From an uncultured Ignavibacteriota bacterium (GTDB taxonomy: Bacteria > Bacteroidota > Ignavibacteria > UBA10030 > UBA8401), in the NCBI GenBank assembly GCA_903884005.1, contig CAISDA010000083.1:248001-312000 (forward strand): a stretch of 64,000 nt of DNA, read 5' to 3'. A program made the translations under genes and the position numbers. Shown here in pieces: positions 20,601-27,907 of the stretch. The notes beneath the pieces were generated by a model. That model had not been told where the DNA came from. It was given only the letters and a program-made list of their open reading frames with translations, and ran no database searches. Every line of letters begins with the position of its first letter. Position 1 is the first letter of the stretch.

Positions 20601-20855
20601 GCCCTCGGGAGTTTCAACGCCGAGGAATTCGAACACGCCGTCCGGACGAACACTGCCGGAGTCTGTCGGAACGCCGTTCACAGAGAGCACGATCGGAGAA
20701 CCGGCCGGCGCCGTGCCCGCAACGAACTGGTACTTGAAGTGGCTGACAAAGTTCTCCCTCGGCTCGGTGATGCGCACTTGCGCACCGGCGAGCGAGCTGA
20801 GAACGATCAGCGCTCCAAGTATCAGCGTTACATATTTCTGTGTTGTTGCGGACAC
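17676..20855 (-). CDS. Probable outer-membrane beta-barrel with N-terminal Ig/Big_1-like domains (1059 aa)
   Basis: The start is GTG (MSATTQKYV) and leads into a signal peptide ending LAGA. Residues of about 25-110 look like an Ig-type domain. About 115-225 form a Big_1-like domain (ADGKSFIKLDVKVFDKWHVSIADG). From about 250 onward the sequence alternates aromatic and polar residues, as in transmembrane beta-strands, with lines such as YSIYGDNSKIDY and YAEFGDFTTGL. The stretch DYDIDYQQGTLFFKQPVPGID resembles a module I associate with large usher-like surface proteins. The chain ends with strands up to FTEKILDMFSK. It is the only clear barrel in the operon, sitting between two DUF11 proteins and the 2500-aa protein. 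This suggests it anchors or exports them, but that role is inferred. A plain porin or scaffold remains possible. Confidence 0.8.
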   Translation of the reverse strand: MSATTQKYVTLILGALIVLSSLAGAQVRITEPRENFVSHFKYQFVAGTAPAGSPIVLSVNGVPTDSGSVRPDGVFEFLGVETPEGPVTYKVSIRMPNGREVSAEQKMHRFGAPDSISVTMDKALFPADGKSFIKLDVKVFDKWHVSIADGFFVTLVADSLEYGGTDLDPRTPGFQTKLEKGAVEFSVKSPREAGPYTLTFSSNSIKTVRTLEFTTPVEPLMLVGSADGSATQLSTSGNLAGIKDEHLLNDGLHTDGRLAFYGRGSIWTDYLLTASYDNTRHEDRLFKEVDPDVLYSIYGDNSKIDYTAQSNNPFFVKLERNRSYAEFGDFTTGLAQSELARYDRTFNGIKAHYETKQQSADVFATLTNRRVVQDEIRGQGISGFYFLGKSNIVTGTDKIRIETRDKLHNEIILSRIEKNRLGDYDIDYQQGTLFFKQPVPGIDASGNPVYIVAVYEATSTVATDLAYVVGGQAEQEIMGGWRVGATAVHDGSNNNFTLLGANTKVDLNKKLVVGGEFARGFDDLNAGGNAWKIDIAAEPIEKLQLKSYYRNVDAGFMNQTMGAGGLNSESGSKKYGAGFAYAGLTDTKIASEFYKSTQMANNKEVIVNSVVGSADHAFGSVATLGVKVENVSYDSPGDTSEAGAARKSTIIGVKGTVKPFSRLNIIGEYEHSISSSTATEAKPSVGTIGAEYRVFDPITLSVSEKMYGNGGNATLFGIASEIGYGTSAQAKYQMGNGITGDRNQMSIGLKNVLHVTEDLTSNVSYERTRSLDKNIVEVQTADNDAVSVGFEYLPKSALKATIKGELAKNAQGIRRVATFGSDLRIANDFTFIEKFTYYEEARIDAQASAASAASAASASFAGTIMSQGQIGSTLGSGLMKKMDNIIGLAYRPASNDWLNAIGKYEKKVEFNGVVAPQTSSDVNIASLHTFVEPVIGLEIGTKYAMKYANEEAFGLSASTLTSFYLLRAEYDLRWNGFDVAAEFRRLDSRIIGQDNSSSANNGYSAEVGYVVMKNIRIGTGYNFVGTKDADLVNSEYWSRGPFISIRAKFTEKILDMFSK

Positions 20856-20913
20856 GTGTATAATCAGTTAGTTATTTTGAAAAATTGTTGGATTTTTACG
20901 CTAATGCCTGGAA

Positions 20914-22731
20914 CTACTGTATGGCAACTTTATATCTGTATTGCGCCGACGTACCGGCAGCAAGCGGTGTAAATTGCACTGTCACCAATCCTCCGCTCAC
21001 CGATGCGGTCCCTCCAGAGAACGCTGTGCCATTGTTCCCCTGCACTCCCCATGCGCCTGCCAATGCTAGAACACCAGTCAGATCAACGTCGATGCTGCTT
21101 GCGACGAAGAGATTCGATGTCGCATGGAGATAGCCAACATTGGACGAACTGATGGACGTTGCATTGCCTGAACCGCTGTTCGTGATCTTGATCCTCCACA
21201 TTACCACATCACCGGGGGCGGGATTGGTAACGGTTCCCGCACCGGAGACCAGCGAATCGCTTAATGTCACAGTGATCGTCGGGGCCGTTACCGAAGTGAT
21301 AAGCGGAGTCGTATACGATGCGGTGTTTGTGCCGCCTGTCGGCGCATCGGTCCCGCTCGCAGGTGTCGCGATGATATTTCTTCTGATCGTTTGAGCATCC
21401 GTCGCCGTCACCGGAATGCCTACCGCAACCCATACCGTTTGTGTTGCGCCGGCAGCAACTGAAGGAGTCGCAGCGATCGAAATAATGACATTCGTCAACG
21501 AAAACACATGGGCAACATCAAGGCCGCCGACGTTCAAGGTATTTGTCAGGTTAAACGTGGTTGCGGAGTTACCCGTATTTTTAAACGTGAAACTATATTT
21601 GGCACTGTCGGTCGGATTGCCGCTCTGATTCACCGGCGTGGCGGTCCACAACGCACCAGATGCTGTCCCAACAACAATAGGAAACGGACCGCCTGTGGCA
21701 TTGTACCATTTATAGTTGGCTGCAGCCTGCGTGATTTTCACGTAGACTCGTGCGAGTGTCGGATCGACCATGTTGATTGTTGTTCCAGCCGGAACGCCCG
21801 TGGCAGTATTCTGTGTCTGATCGATCGTGTGCACAATATTGAACGTGATCGCGCTCACCTGTCCCGCCGGCGTCTGTGCCGGTGTGAGTGTGAACACTTT
21901 ATCACCCGCTACCGAATCCGCCGCCAGAGTACCGGTCGTTGACGTATAGGGCATATTCGCTACACTATGCCGCCAATGGATTTCGGTGTTGGCAGTCGGC
22001 GCCGCATGGCCCGTATTCTGCACACTGACCTGATACGTGATTGATTGTCCCGGTAATTTGCTCGCATTCGTCGTGGTGACGGTTGTCTGCGATACGCTGA
22101 ATGCGAAAACGGGTTTTTGCACTTTATAGGAATAATAGTACGTGAACCCCGCGCCAGAATTGGTCACCACCGTATCAGTAGTGTTATTTGCAGCCTGCGA
22201 TGTCAACGTCGTCGCAATGAGGACGGAGTCGTTATCGGCTGTTTCTGCCGCCACAGTAATGTGGAGCAGCATATATTTCGCACCGTCGGGCGCGATATAG
22301 CCGGTATTCGTGATCGGAAGGTCGACACCGTTATACACTCCGTTATGTGCGACGTCATTTAATATCTCGACCGTATACTTCGCCAAGTTAACGGACTTCG
22401 TCAGCACGCTGGCGATGTTGAAATTGTCTCCGCGGTTGCCTGTTTGCGTGAAGACGACCGGCACATAAAACTGAAGAGAGTCAACACCGATGCTTGCAGC
22501 CGAGCCGGGACTGTATGAAGCGCTGACTTTGTGCGCAACATGAATACTCACAACGAGCGATGTCGATGTGCGCGCATTCGTTCCTGAATTATAATTCACC
22601 GTTGCCTGGTTTGAGATGGCTGTTCCCGCGAGCGTTCCAGCCGCGAAAACATGTGATGACGATGTCGCTATCATCAGGGCAACGAAAACCACCATCGACA
22701 ACGCTTTCGATGATATCCTGGTTCGTTCCAT
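20914..22731 (-). CDS. Exported DUF11-family surface protein (605 aa)
   Basis: The ATG at 22731 was chosen because AAGGAGAGA lies just upstream; a longer open frame to 22806 has no such site. The signal peptide (MERTRISSKALSMVVFVALM, ending HVFA) is followed by AGTLAGTAISNQATVNY, the shared mature motif. Several DUF11-like segments follow (VSVQNTGHAAPTANTEI, SFTFKNTGNSATTFNL, KITNSGSGNATSI). A diverged calcium-type loop is seen at DVAHNGVYNGVDLP. The chain ends YKVAIQ-stop. It is the second gene of the operon, 106 nt after the first (with a hairpin in the gap) and 58 nt before the barrel gene. It is a close relative in layout of the first gene product, so the two may be alternative or paired subunits. 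Function is inferred from architecture only. Confidence 0.85.
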   Translation of the reverse strand: MERTRISSKALSMVVFVALMIATSSSHVFAAGTLAGTAISNQATVNYNSGTNARTSTSLVVSIHVAHKVSASYSPGSAASIGVDSLQFYVPVVFTQTGNRGDNFNIASVLTKSVNLAKYTVEILNDVAHNGVYNGVDLPITNTGYIAPDGAKYMLLHITVAAETADNDSVLIATTLTSQAANNTTDTVVTNSGAGFTYYYSYKVQKPVFAFSVSQTTVTTTNASKLPGQSITYQVSVQNTGHAAPTANTEIHWRHSVANMPYTSTTGTLAADSVAGDKVFTLTPAQTPAGQVSAITFNIVHTIDQTQNTATGVPAGTTINMVDPTLARVYVKITQAAANYKWYNATGGPFPIVVGTASGALWTATPVNQSGNPTDSAKYSFTFKNTGNSATTFNLTNTLNVGGLDVAHVFSLTNVIISIAATPSVAAGATQTVWVAVGIPVTATDAQTIRRNIIATPASGTDAPTGGTNTASYTTPLITSVTAPTITVTLSDSLVSGAGTVTNPAPGDVVMWRIKITNSGSGNATSISSSNVGYLHATSNLFVASSIDVDLTGVLALAGAWGVQGNNGTAFSGGTASVSGGLVTVQFTPLAAGTSAQYRYKVAIQ

Positions 22732-22791
22732 TGTGTCTCTCCTTATAGTGTGTATATATGTTTGTTGTTTGTTGTTTTTTATTTTTGCGAG

Positions 22792-22816
22792 CGTAGAGGG
22801 TATCACTCCCTCTATG
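22792..22816 (-). promoter_or_regulatory. Intergenic hairpin between the first two surface genes
   Basis: Arms 22792-22800 and 22808-22816 pair over about 9 bp (core TAGAGGG with CCCTCTA) around a 7-nt loop. In the direction of transcription it is followed by an A-rich, not U-rich, stretch, so it is not an intrinsic terminator. It could be an mRNA processing or stability element that lets the first gene be expressed at a different level. Confidence 0.4.
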
Positions 22817-22837
22817 CCCGGGATTACCTATCTGAAA

Positions 22838-24715
22838 TTACTGCACCATCGCTTTAAATCGTATGTCTTTGGTTCCTGAACTCGCGAGTGTAAACGGATC
22901 TGTTTGCACTGTTGTGGTGCCGGCATTATAAAAAGCGCCGTCTGAATCTGAAGCATTCGTAACCTCCGTACCATCAATGGTGATACCCTGTCCTTCAGTA
23001 GATCCAAACTTTGTCTGGAATGTCATCGCACCGGGAACCACCTGCGTCACGACGATCAATTTGGCATCCTTGGTTCCGACATTTGTAACATGGATGAGGA
23101 ATGTGATGATATCCCCGGGGTACGGCGACTCCGGGTTCGTGCTTTGGCCGCTGATGGATTCATGCGAAAGCACGATCGTCAATTTCGGCGCCTTCACCGT
23201 TAATTGATATCCTGTTATTTCTGTCGACGTGAAGTACGATCCAATGTTCATCACGGCATTGCCGGTTTGGTCCGCATTGCCGACATGAAACGTGAACGTC
23301 CTCGATTCGTCGTTCTGAGCGCTTGCGGGAGCGGTGACGACAACTTTCACCCAACGTTCCTCGCCGCCGCTGAGAACCTGGTTACCAATGGCCTGCGTTA
23401 CTGGCGAACCTGATCCGATGCTTGAGCCATAGGATGCGGTTGCAGGATCGGTCGGTGTCACGCCATTGATTGTTCCGACATAGTACGTATAGGTTTCAAC
23501 CATGTCGGAAGGGAGATAGCCCGAAGTTCCGGCTGATTGCGTTTTGGTGAACACGAAATTATCCGTTAGGCCCAACGACGAATTTGCGTTGCCTTCATTT
23601 TTTAATTTAAAGTAGTACGAGGCAGGAACGCCTGGTTCAACATCCTGTACTTTAGGCGTTGCATATTCCACGATCGAGACGCCGCGTGCACGGTCCACTG
23701 TGAAGGGAGTGACGCTGCTGGGATACACTGTGTGGGAATAACCGAAGACAGTGTAGGGGAACGAAATATTGGCTGTCGACACGTTCACGCTCGTACCGCT
23801 GGGGATACCCGTTCCGTTGTTTGAAGAACGCTCGATCGTTGCCGAAACAGCCTGAGGTGCGGTTCCGCCTCCTGCAATCACGCCGATCGGAAATGTCTGC
23901 ACTGTCCCAGGCGCAAACGCCGATCCGGGTGTGAACGAAAGGGTGCCCGCCAACGATGCAACCGGGCCGTCATTTCCAACGTGGACCGTATAGGTAACGG
24001 ATGTGCCAGGCACTTTCGTTGTTCCCGTCGGTTGGTCAACTGTTAAGACAATGTGCGGTTTCCGAATGAGGACAGGAAGAATCCATTGAACAGTGTCCGC
24101 CGGATTCACGATATGCAACGCGGCCGGAACGCCCTCTTGCGCCTTGGATTTAATTTCAAGGACGACGATAAATTTATCGTTGTATTGCGAGATGTCCGGT
24201 ATCGTGGCAACAACATTTTGCGTTGCCGTTTCAGGGCCGCCGCCAATGCCGGCATCCTTCAATGCCGCCGTTGAGATGGGTGTCCCGACAACCATTGGTG
24301 TTCCGCCGTATGTCACTGTCCACGGCGTCCCAAATGATTCCCCGTTGTCCATCGCACCGTCCCCGTTTGCGTCGAGGAATGTGCCCAAATACGTGATGTC
24401 GTATGCATCCGTATAGTTACCGGAGTTCAAGATTGCAAGAGACGCTGTGACATCCGTTGCTGCAAGCCCTGGTGTTGCGGTCGAGGCGCTCGGAGCATTG
24501 ATGACGACTTTATATGCGACAGTCAATGTTTTAATGTTTGATGACGCATTGTATGAACCAACGCTGTTTTGATTCGAATATGTCGCGGTGGCCTGGTTCG
24601 TAATTGTGGTCAATGCCCTTGTCGCAGCAGATGATGCTGTGCTGATGCAAGCCAGGGCACCGAGGATGAGCAGAATGCTGGTCCACAATGTTGGAAACAA
24701 ATTCTTGCGTTTCAT
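22838..24715 (-). CDS. Exported DUF11-family surface protein, first gene of the operon (625 aa)
   Basis: AGGAGC precedes the ATG at 24715. The signal peptide (MKRKNLFPTLWTSILLILGA) ends near STASSA and leads into ATRALTTITNQATATY, a relaxed form of the shared mature motif. A loop DANGDGAMDNGESFG and DUF11-like segments (SVTYTVHVGNDGPVASL, YYFKLKNEGNANSSL, TFLIHVTNVGTKDAKL) follow. The last domain contains STEGQGITIDG, echoed in the 364-aa protein. The chain ends FKAMVQ-stop. There is no barrel, lipobox or type IX C-terminal domain, so retention at the surface must come from a partner or from self-assembly. As the promoter-proximal gene it should be the most abundant product if the operon is polar; that is inference. 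Confidence 0.85.
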   Translation of the reverse strand: MKRKNLFPTLWTSILLILGALACISTASSAATRALTTITNQATATYSNQNSVGSYNASSNIKTLTVAYKVVINAPSASTATPGLAATDVTASLAILNSGNYTDAYDITYLGTFLDANGDGAMDNGESFGTPWTVTYGGTPMVVGTPISTAALKDAGIGGGPETATQNVVATIPDISQYNDKFIVVLEIKSKAQEGVPAALHIVNPADTVQWILPVLIRKPHIVLTVDQPTGTTKVPGTSVTYTVHVGNDGPVASLAGTLSFTPGSAFAPGTVQTFPIGVIAGGGTAPQAVSATIERSSNNGTGIPSGTSVNVSTANISFPYTVFGYSHTVYPSSVTPFTVDRARGVSIVEYATPKVQDVEPGVPASYYFKLKNEGNANSSLGLTDNFVFTKTQSAGTSGYLPSDMVETYTYYVGTINGVTPTDPATASYGSSIGSGSPVTQAIGNQVLSGGEERWVKVVVTAPASAQNDESRTFTFHVGNADQTGNAVMNIGSYFTSTEITGYQLTVKAPKLTIVLSHESISGQSTNPESPYPGDIITFLIHVTNVGTKDAKLIVVTQVVPGAMTFQTKFGSTEGQGITIDGTEVTNASDSDGAFYNAGTTTVQTDPFTLASSGTKDIRFKAMVQ

Positions 24716-24862
24716 ATGTGTAGCTCCTGTATGAATTTGTTATGAGTTAGATCTGAAAAATTTGAAATCGTATGTCTGTTCTGTCGTTCCATTTCTTGCT
24801 GCGTGAATCCTCTGGTGCGATGTGTTATGGCGGTTTGTTCTTCATTTTTTGCTCCTTAAGTA

Positions 24863-24884
24863 TGTGTGTGTGTGTGTGTGTGTG
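24863..24884. repeat. (TG)11 dinucleotide microsatellite
   Basis: Eleven TG units in a row, about 150 bp upstream of the first ATG of the surface operon. Dinucleotide tracts of this length are prone to slippage. It lies outside any gene, so any effect would be on transcription. Confidence 0.9.
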
Positions 24885-25834
24885 TTGTTCGTTGTTATCG
24901 TTTCGTTTCTAATTTTAATTCATATCATTTTGTCTGTCATGTCAAGAGTGTGCGTCAGAGTGAAAATGTGTTTCCGTGCATTCCTATATTTTGTTTTAAA
25001 TATACAAATGGCTTACACTCCACCCTCTTCTCATTTTTTTCAATGATCAGACGGTGGAGCGAAGCGGTTGCATATCGGAGGAAAAATCCATATTTAAGAC
25101 ATGCCGGATATAGACTTAAGCTGCGTGTATAAAAGTCGGTTCTGTTAGAGAAGCAATTAATGAGCTAACATACTCGTTGATTAGCTATATTAAAATACGA
25201 TTTTGATCCGTTTGTTTAAACGTTTTTAAATTCATTATATACTAATATAGGTGACATTGTTATTTATATGTTGTGACACAGGTTACACTCGAAAATTAAA
25301 TATTTTTAATAATTTCGTAGGATATACGCTTATACAAATCAACCGTTTTCTTACATCTCAACATTTTCGTGCGGCGATCCATTGCCTCTTCACCGCACAC
25401 GTTTCAGACAGCTGTATTTTTTTCCACCTTCACTGCCTCTCAACTGACGTTCGCCTACCACTGATTTTACGCAAGTTCCATGCCGTAAAAACGCCATCTC
25501 TCTCCATGCCGCTCGCCTGTTTGATCGCATTTGACAAAGGGGAAAAAAACGTGAAGCGGCGGCAATTTTCAACGATAATTGGCTTAAATAGGACCGCAGA
25601 ACATGAATTTGATAAACAGAGGGGCGACGTGGCGAGTCTATGTGTTTCCCCATGATGTAAATAACGTCACAACGATACAATTCGTTCCAAAAATGGACTG
25701 ATTTTCGCCGTTTCTTATCTGCACATTTTGAGCCGGCAGTGCGAATCTCGAGCAAATGTGTTGTACACTGCTTGTGGCTATTTCTCATTAGTCCCGATGA
25801 AATATTCCGCTCCTTGCGTGAAATAACTATTCCG

Positions 25835-25858
25835 TTGCCGTAAATATTTCGTATATTC
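25835..25858 (+). promoter_or_regulatory. Possible nagB promoter
   Basis: TTG at 25835-25837 and TATATTC at 25852-25858 loosely fit the TTG / TAnnTTTG spacing of Bacteroidota housekeeping promoters, and the start codon is 48 nt downstream. ATTTCGTAT also recurs near 32750, upstream of the rightward TPR gene. The match is weak. Confidence 0.22.
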
Positions 25859-25906
25859 ATTTCATACTCGGTTTTCGCTTTTTAACACTTCACCCGGAGG
25901 CTTCCC

Positions 25907-26719
25907 ATGCGAGTTATCATCCAACCCAATTATGACCATGTCAGTAAATGGACCGCCGCTTTTGTCGTCCGCTCGATCAACGAATTTCAACCGACGCTGA
26001 AAAAGCCGTTCGTGCTCGGACTCCCTACCGGAAGCTCTCCCCTCGGCACGTATCGGGAATTGATCGCCCTGCACAAAAAAGGCAGTGTGTCGTTTAAGAA
26101 CGTGGTGACGTTCAATATGGACGAATATGTCGGCCTGCCCGAAACGCATCCTGAAAGTTATCATTCGTTCATGTGGAATAATTTTTTCAACCACGTCGAC
26201 ATCAAAAAAGAAAATGTCCATATTTTAAACGGCAACGCGAAGGACATCGACAAGGAGTGCGCACTGTATGAAGCGAAGATAAAAAAGGCGGGCGGCATTC
26301 ACATCTTCCTCGGAGGCATCGGCCCCGACGGACATATCGCCTTCAACGAACCCGGTTCCTCCCTCGCATCGCGCACGCGTGTGAAGACGCTGACCTACGA
26401 CACGATCATCGCCAACTCGCGCTTCTTCGACAACGACATTAACAAGGTTCCCAAGACGGCGCTCACTGTCGGCGTTGCCACGATCCTCGACGCCAGAGAG
26501 GTCGTCCTGATCATTAACGGGCATAAAAAGGCACGAGCCCTGGCACAGGTTGTCGAAAACGGCGTGAACCATATGTGGACTGTGAGCGCGCTGCAGCTTC
26601 ATCCCAAAGGCATCATCGTGTGCGACGACGAAGCGACCGATGAACTCAAAGTTGGCACTGTCCGGTATTTCAAAGACATTGAAGCGCACAATTTGGATCC
26701 CGAGATTCTCCTGTCCTGA
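25907..26719 (+). CDS. nagB: Glucosamine-6-phosphate deaminase
   Basis: This enzyme converts glucosamine-6-phosphate to fructose-6-phosphate and ammonia in the cytoplasm and feeds amino sugars into glycolysis. At 270 residues it matches the family length. Substrate-loop residues GLPTGSSP (38-45) and FNMDEYVGL (69-77) are present. The catalytic set lies at the same numbers as in the E. coli enzyme: Asp72, Asp141, His143 and Glu148 within [23 protein letters not shown] lies 7 nt before the ATG. It is the first rightward gene after the AT-rich gap. I saw no downstream nagA, so it may work alone in amino-sugar turnover. Confidence 0.96.
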   Translation: MRVIIQPNYDHVSKWTAAFVVRSINEFQPTLKKPFVLGLPTGSSPLGTYRELIALHKKGSVSFKNVVTFNMDEYVGLPETHPESYHSFMWNNFFNHVDIKKENVHILNGNAKDIDKECALYEAKIKKAGGIHIFLGGIGPDGHIAFNEPGSSLASRTRVKTLTYDTIIANSRFFDNDINKVPKTALTVGVATILDAREVVLIINGHKKARALAQVVENGVNHMWTVSALQLHPKGIIVCDDEATDELKVGTVRYFKDIEAHNLDPEILLS

Positions 26720-26778
26720 AAGCACGGCCTGCCGGCCGCACACGCCGCAGGACAATTCATGAATTGCAGTGCATTGCC

Positions 26779-27768
26779 ATGTCCGCAGTCGTTCGTCCAC
26801 ACGGACGGTATGAGGATGATGGACTTCGGATATCACTCATGGTGCATCAGTACGATCTCGGCCTCGCGTGGAATTGGGAATTTGATAAGGCGTTCATTTA
26901 CGGCATCGAAGCCGAATGCGCCCGCCAGGGACTGACCACATACCGCATTGAACCGCATAATCTCGCGGAGTCGCTGCGGCTGCTGCGAACCGGCAAGCTC
27001 GTGTTTCGCACATTCATCGACCGGGCATCGGACGCGGATGAATCGTTCGAACCGCTGCAGAAACTGCTCGTCAAGAGCGGCGCCCATCTCTTCAACCCGT
27101 ACGAGGCGATCGACAAGGCAAAAGACAAAGCAACCATGCATCTGGAATTGATGACCGCAGGCATCAACGTGCCATACACGATCATCATCTCGCCTTTTTC
27201 AAAAAAAAAGGAAGTTGAACTCAGCCTCACGGAACTCGCGCATCTGGGACGCCCGTTCATCATTAAGCCGGCCAATACGACCGGCGGAGGCGTCGGCGTC
27301 ATCCTCGGCGCAGAATCGCTCAAGGAGATCATTGAATCGCGCCAGCATCATAAAGGTGATAAATACCTGCTGCAGGAAACTGTTGTCCCTGCAACACTTC
27401 ACTCGATGACGGCATGGTTCCGGGTCTTCTATGCTTTCGGCGATACGATACTCTGCTGGTGGGATACCGAAACGCATGTCTACCGTTCGGTCTCACCAGA
27501 GGAGGAATATCGCTACGGCTTGCGGAAGCTCCATGAAATTGTGACGACCATCCATGTTGCGGCGGAGCTGGATTTTTTTTCTTCCGAGATCGCCGTCACG
27601 CGCGACGGGAAATTCGTGGCTGTGGATTATGTGAACGAGATCTGCGACATGCGTCAGCAATCCGACCACATAGACGGAGTGCCGGACGATGTGGTCGCCG
27701 CCATTGAGCGCGGATGCGCGCGCGCGGTGCGTCATTCCACCGGATCCGAAACTCAAAAAATCGTATAG
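26779..27768 (+). CDS. ATP-grasp family protein, substrate unknown
   Basis: ATP-grasp enzymes join a carboxylate to an amine or thiol through an acyl-phosphate. Here the nucleotide-binding part is visible as RPFIIKPANTTGGGVGVIL (near residue 165) and LLQETVV, with the metal-binding part ending FFSSEIAVTRDGKFVAVDYVN. A fixed Asp and Asn near the end (AVDYVNEICDMR) fit the Mg-ATP site. The start is uncertain: I use the ATG at 26779, while TTG 26764 and ATG 26839 are in frame, but starting at 26839 would cut into the first beta-strand. It lies 59 nt after nagB. No partner gene reveals the substrate. A role in a small-molecule or peptide ligation is inferred from the fold. Confidence 0.75.
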   Translation: MSAVVRPHGRYEDDGLRISLMVHQYDLGLAWNWEFDKAFIYGIEAECARQGLTTYRIEPHNLAESLRLLRTGKLVFRTFIDRASDADESFEPLQKLLVKSGAHLFNPYEAIDKAKDKATMHLELMTAGINVPYTIIISPFSKKKEVELSLTELAHLGRPFIIKPANTTGGGVGVILGAESLKEIIESRQHHKGDKYLLQETVVPATLHSMTAWFRVFYAFGDTILCWWDTETHVYRSVSPEEEYRYGLRKLHEIVTTIHVAAELDFFSSEIAVTRDGKFVAVDYVNEICDMRQQSDHIDGVPDDVVAAIERGCARAVRHSTGSETQKIV

Positions 27769-27792
27769 ATTCACGACACGTAAAAAAACATT

Positions 27793-27816
27793 CGTGTTGC
27801 GCTTCGTGTTGCGCTT
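27793..27816. repeat. Two perfect 12-bp tandem copies
   Basis: CGTGTTGCGCTT occurs twice in a row in the gap between the ATP-grasp gene and the TPR lipoprotein gene. No function is evident. Confidence 0.8.
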
Positions 27817-27907
27817 CGGTTCCTGCTTGACTTTCAAGATTGCCTTTAATACATTTCACCGCTCGTTGTTTATATTTTCATTCCAGAAACTTGACCAAGG
27901 AGGGTTT

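Larger units (their letters stand above)
24716..25906. other. AT-rich intergenic region, 1.2 kb, no convincing gene
   Basis: This gap separates the leftward surface operon from rightward nagB and should hold both promoters. It is clearly richer in A and T than its flanks. Open frames in it (25251-25655 plus, 25390-25860 minus) have no ribosome site, no recognisable domain and an unnatural composition. It contains the (TG)11 tract. I saw no tRNA or other RNA fold. Confidence 0.7.

Noticed and set aside
22792-22816. Hairpin as an intrinsic terminator
   Set aside because: The stretch after it in the direction of transcription is A-rich, with no U run.
3641-24715. Type IX secretion C-terminal domains on the surface proteins
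   Set aside because: Each chain ends on the last DUF11 strand; the typical 80-residue sorting domain is absent.
25251-25860. Two open frames in the AT-rich gap (134 aa plus, 156 aa minus)
   Set aside because: They overlap on opposite strands, have no ribosome site and no domain-like composition.
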